Below are positions 49,947 through 50,830 of a DNA stretch of 50,830 nucleotides, piece after piece (position 1 is the stretch's first letter; each line of letters begins with the position of its first letter). This DNA comes from Spirochaetaceae bacterium bin103 (lineage in GTDB: Bacteria > Spirochaetota > Spirochaetia > SZUA-6 > Bin103): the NCBI GenBank assembly GCA_002238925.1, contig MPNH01000040.1, positions 1-50,830 on the forward strand, given 5' to 3'. Position numbers and translations under genes: made by a program. The notes beneath the pieces were generated by a model that searched no databases, was not told where the DNA came from, and saw only the letters and a list, made by a program, of their open reading frames with translations.

Positions 49947-50830
49947 GCCCTGGCGCTACGAAAAGCTGACCTGGCCGGAAATTAACGAGGCGGTCGGCGC
50001 CGGCCGGGTGGTGGTGTGTCCGGTGGGATCGACTGAACAGCACGGGCCGCATCTGCCGCTGGACGTGGACGTGGTGTGTCCGTGCGGGATCGCCGCGGCC
50101 GCGGCGCGCCGGATACCGGAGGAGGTGCTGGTGATGCCGCCGTTCGTGCATGGCTACGCGGCGCACGTGATGGACTTCCCCGGCACCACCAACATCCACT
50201 GGAAGCACTTCATTGACTGCATCGTCGATATCGGCGCCAGCCTGGCGTACCACGGGTTCAAGAAGATCGTGTTCCTCAACGGGCACGGCTCCAATGCGCC
50301 CAACCTCGACCTGGCGGCGCGGCGGGTGAACCTGGAGACCGATGCCGAGTGCATCGCCTGCTCCTGGTGGCACCTGCTCGCCGTAGACCCGGAGTTCCTG
50401 CCCGGCTGGCGGGAGAGCCGGTATCCGGGCGGCATTGCCCATGCCTGCGAGTTGGAGACTTCCGTCTACCTGTACCTGGACGAGGACAACGTGCGCAAGG
50501 AGCACATCGCGGACGGCGAGATCGCCTACCACCGGTACGGCTCCGACTTCCGGTATACCGACCTGTTCGGCCACGGACCGGGGACGCCGATCTCCTGGAC
50601 CGCGTCGTACAGCGATTCGGGGGTGCTCGGTCAGCCATCGCTGGCGACGAAGGAAAAGGGCCGGCGGGTGGTGGAGGAGGCGACGCGGCAACTGGCACGC
50701 ATGCTCGCCGAGTTCCGCGTGTTGCCGAAGCCGCCGCGCGGCGACCACCACCGGACGCCGCCGAGCATGCCGATGCCGTGGCGGCAGGGCGAGGCGCCGG
50801 CCGCCCGCGGCGGCGTACACGGGGAATCGG
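49933..50830 (+). CDS. Creatininase-family amidohydrolase (3' end beyond the window)
   Basis: 299 codons, open at the window edge. The family motifs are clear: VVCPVGSTEQHGPHLPLDVD with metal ligands Glu and His, MDFPGTTNIHWKHFIDCI, FLNGHGSNAPNLDLAAR and HACELETSVYLYLD. Family members include creatinine amidohydrolase and enzymes of flavin and cofactor synthesis; the substrate cannot be told. GGGGAGG precedes the ATG, which lies inside the isomerase-like gene (14-bp overlap). The last visible 40 residues are Pro/Arg/His-rich and outside the usual domain, so the stop is probably near. Confidence 0.9.
   Translation, partial: MPRAEPWRYEKLTWPEINEAVGAGRVVVCPVGSTEQHGPHLPLDVDVVCPCGIAAAAARRIPEEVLVMPPFVHGYAAHVMDFPGTTNIHWKHFIDCIVDIGASLAYHGFKKIVFLNGHGSNAPNLDLAARRVNLETDAECIACSWWHLLAVDPEFLPGWRESRYPGGIAHACELETSVYLYLDEDNVRKEHIADGEIAYHRYGSDFRYTDLFGHGPGTPISWTASYSDSGVLGQPSLATKEKGRRVVEEATRQLARMLAEFRVLPKPPRGDHHRTPPSMPMPWRQGEAPAARGGVHGES

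Overview
The window reads as a chromosomal segment of a GC-rich bacterium, most likely a spirochaete (Spirochaetota). The main reasons are an isolated fliG, a complete archaeal/vacuolar-type ATPase operon in place of F-type ATP synthase, a lipoprotein that fuses cyclophilin to FKBP (an arrangement reported from Treponema), and several lipoproteins with permissive lipoboxes. Fucosidases, a phytanoyl-CoA-dioxygenase-type enzyme, sugar isomerase-like TIM barrels and a creatininase-type enzyme would suit a marine or host-associated organism, but the sequence does not prove this.

Layout. 1-500: edge of a probable transposase gene, an AT-rich spacer, and a 10-bp direct-repeat array just upstream of a good sigma70-type promoter. 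523-4757: a CoxG-CoxS-CoxL-CoxM molybdenum hydroxylase operon whose large subunit is of the form II (not true CO dehydrogenase) type. 4800-9845: unknown membrane protein, DUF192 lipoprotein, exonuclease VII (xseB/xseA, minus strand), then a cell-wall amidase-GerMN-pterin dehydratase run. 9858-16292: mannose-1-phosphate guanylyltransferase, PhyH-like enzyme, NusG-II protein, Nudix hydrolase, mannonate dehydratase-like enzyme, SDR, and a pair consisting of an ADP-ribosyltransferase-like/HEAT protein and a degenerate nucleotide cyclase. 16369-18250: a zone of decay with an orphan antitoxin, a decayed MNT nucleotidyltransferase, an unknown acidic protein and the tail of a sugar ABC permease. 18297-23063: two different GH29 fucosidases flanking an amidohydrolase and a Rieske protein. 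23169-28793: a 1874-residue modular lipoprotein, the most striking object in the window, with its own promoter and terminator. 29070-36009: RNHCP protein, dual immunophilin, a frameshifted secreted protein, DUF1223 protein, fliG, RRM protein, tRNA-Val, RNase D-like exonuclease and a lipoprotein. 36060-45260: the nine-gene V/A-ATPase operon H-I-K-E-C-F-A-B-D with a strong promoter; the rotor subunit keeps the residues known to bind Na+ in the Enterococcus enzyme. 45323-50830: a hipB remnant followed by a HipA-N/GNAT chimera, an MNT-HEPN protein, a methyltransferase, D-Ala-D-Ala ligase with no normal start codon, a hydroxypyruvate isomerase-like protein and a creatininase-family protein cut by the window edge.

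Three themes cross the window. First, short tandem duplications (10, 14, 15, 17, 19, 42, 78 and 126 bp) and long G tracts occur in and beside genes. Second, several genes look broken or fused, as expected in a genome undergoing rearrangement. Third, several genes have a TANNNT -10-like box only 6-8 bp before the start codon, suggesting leaderless mRNAs.
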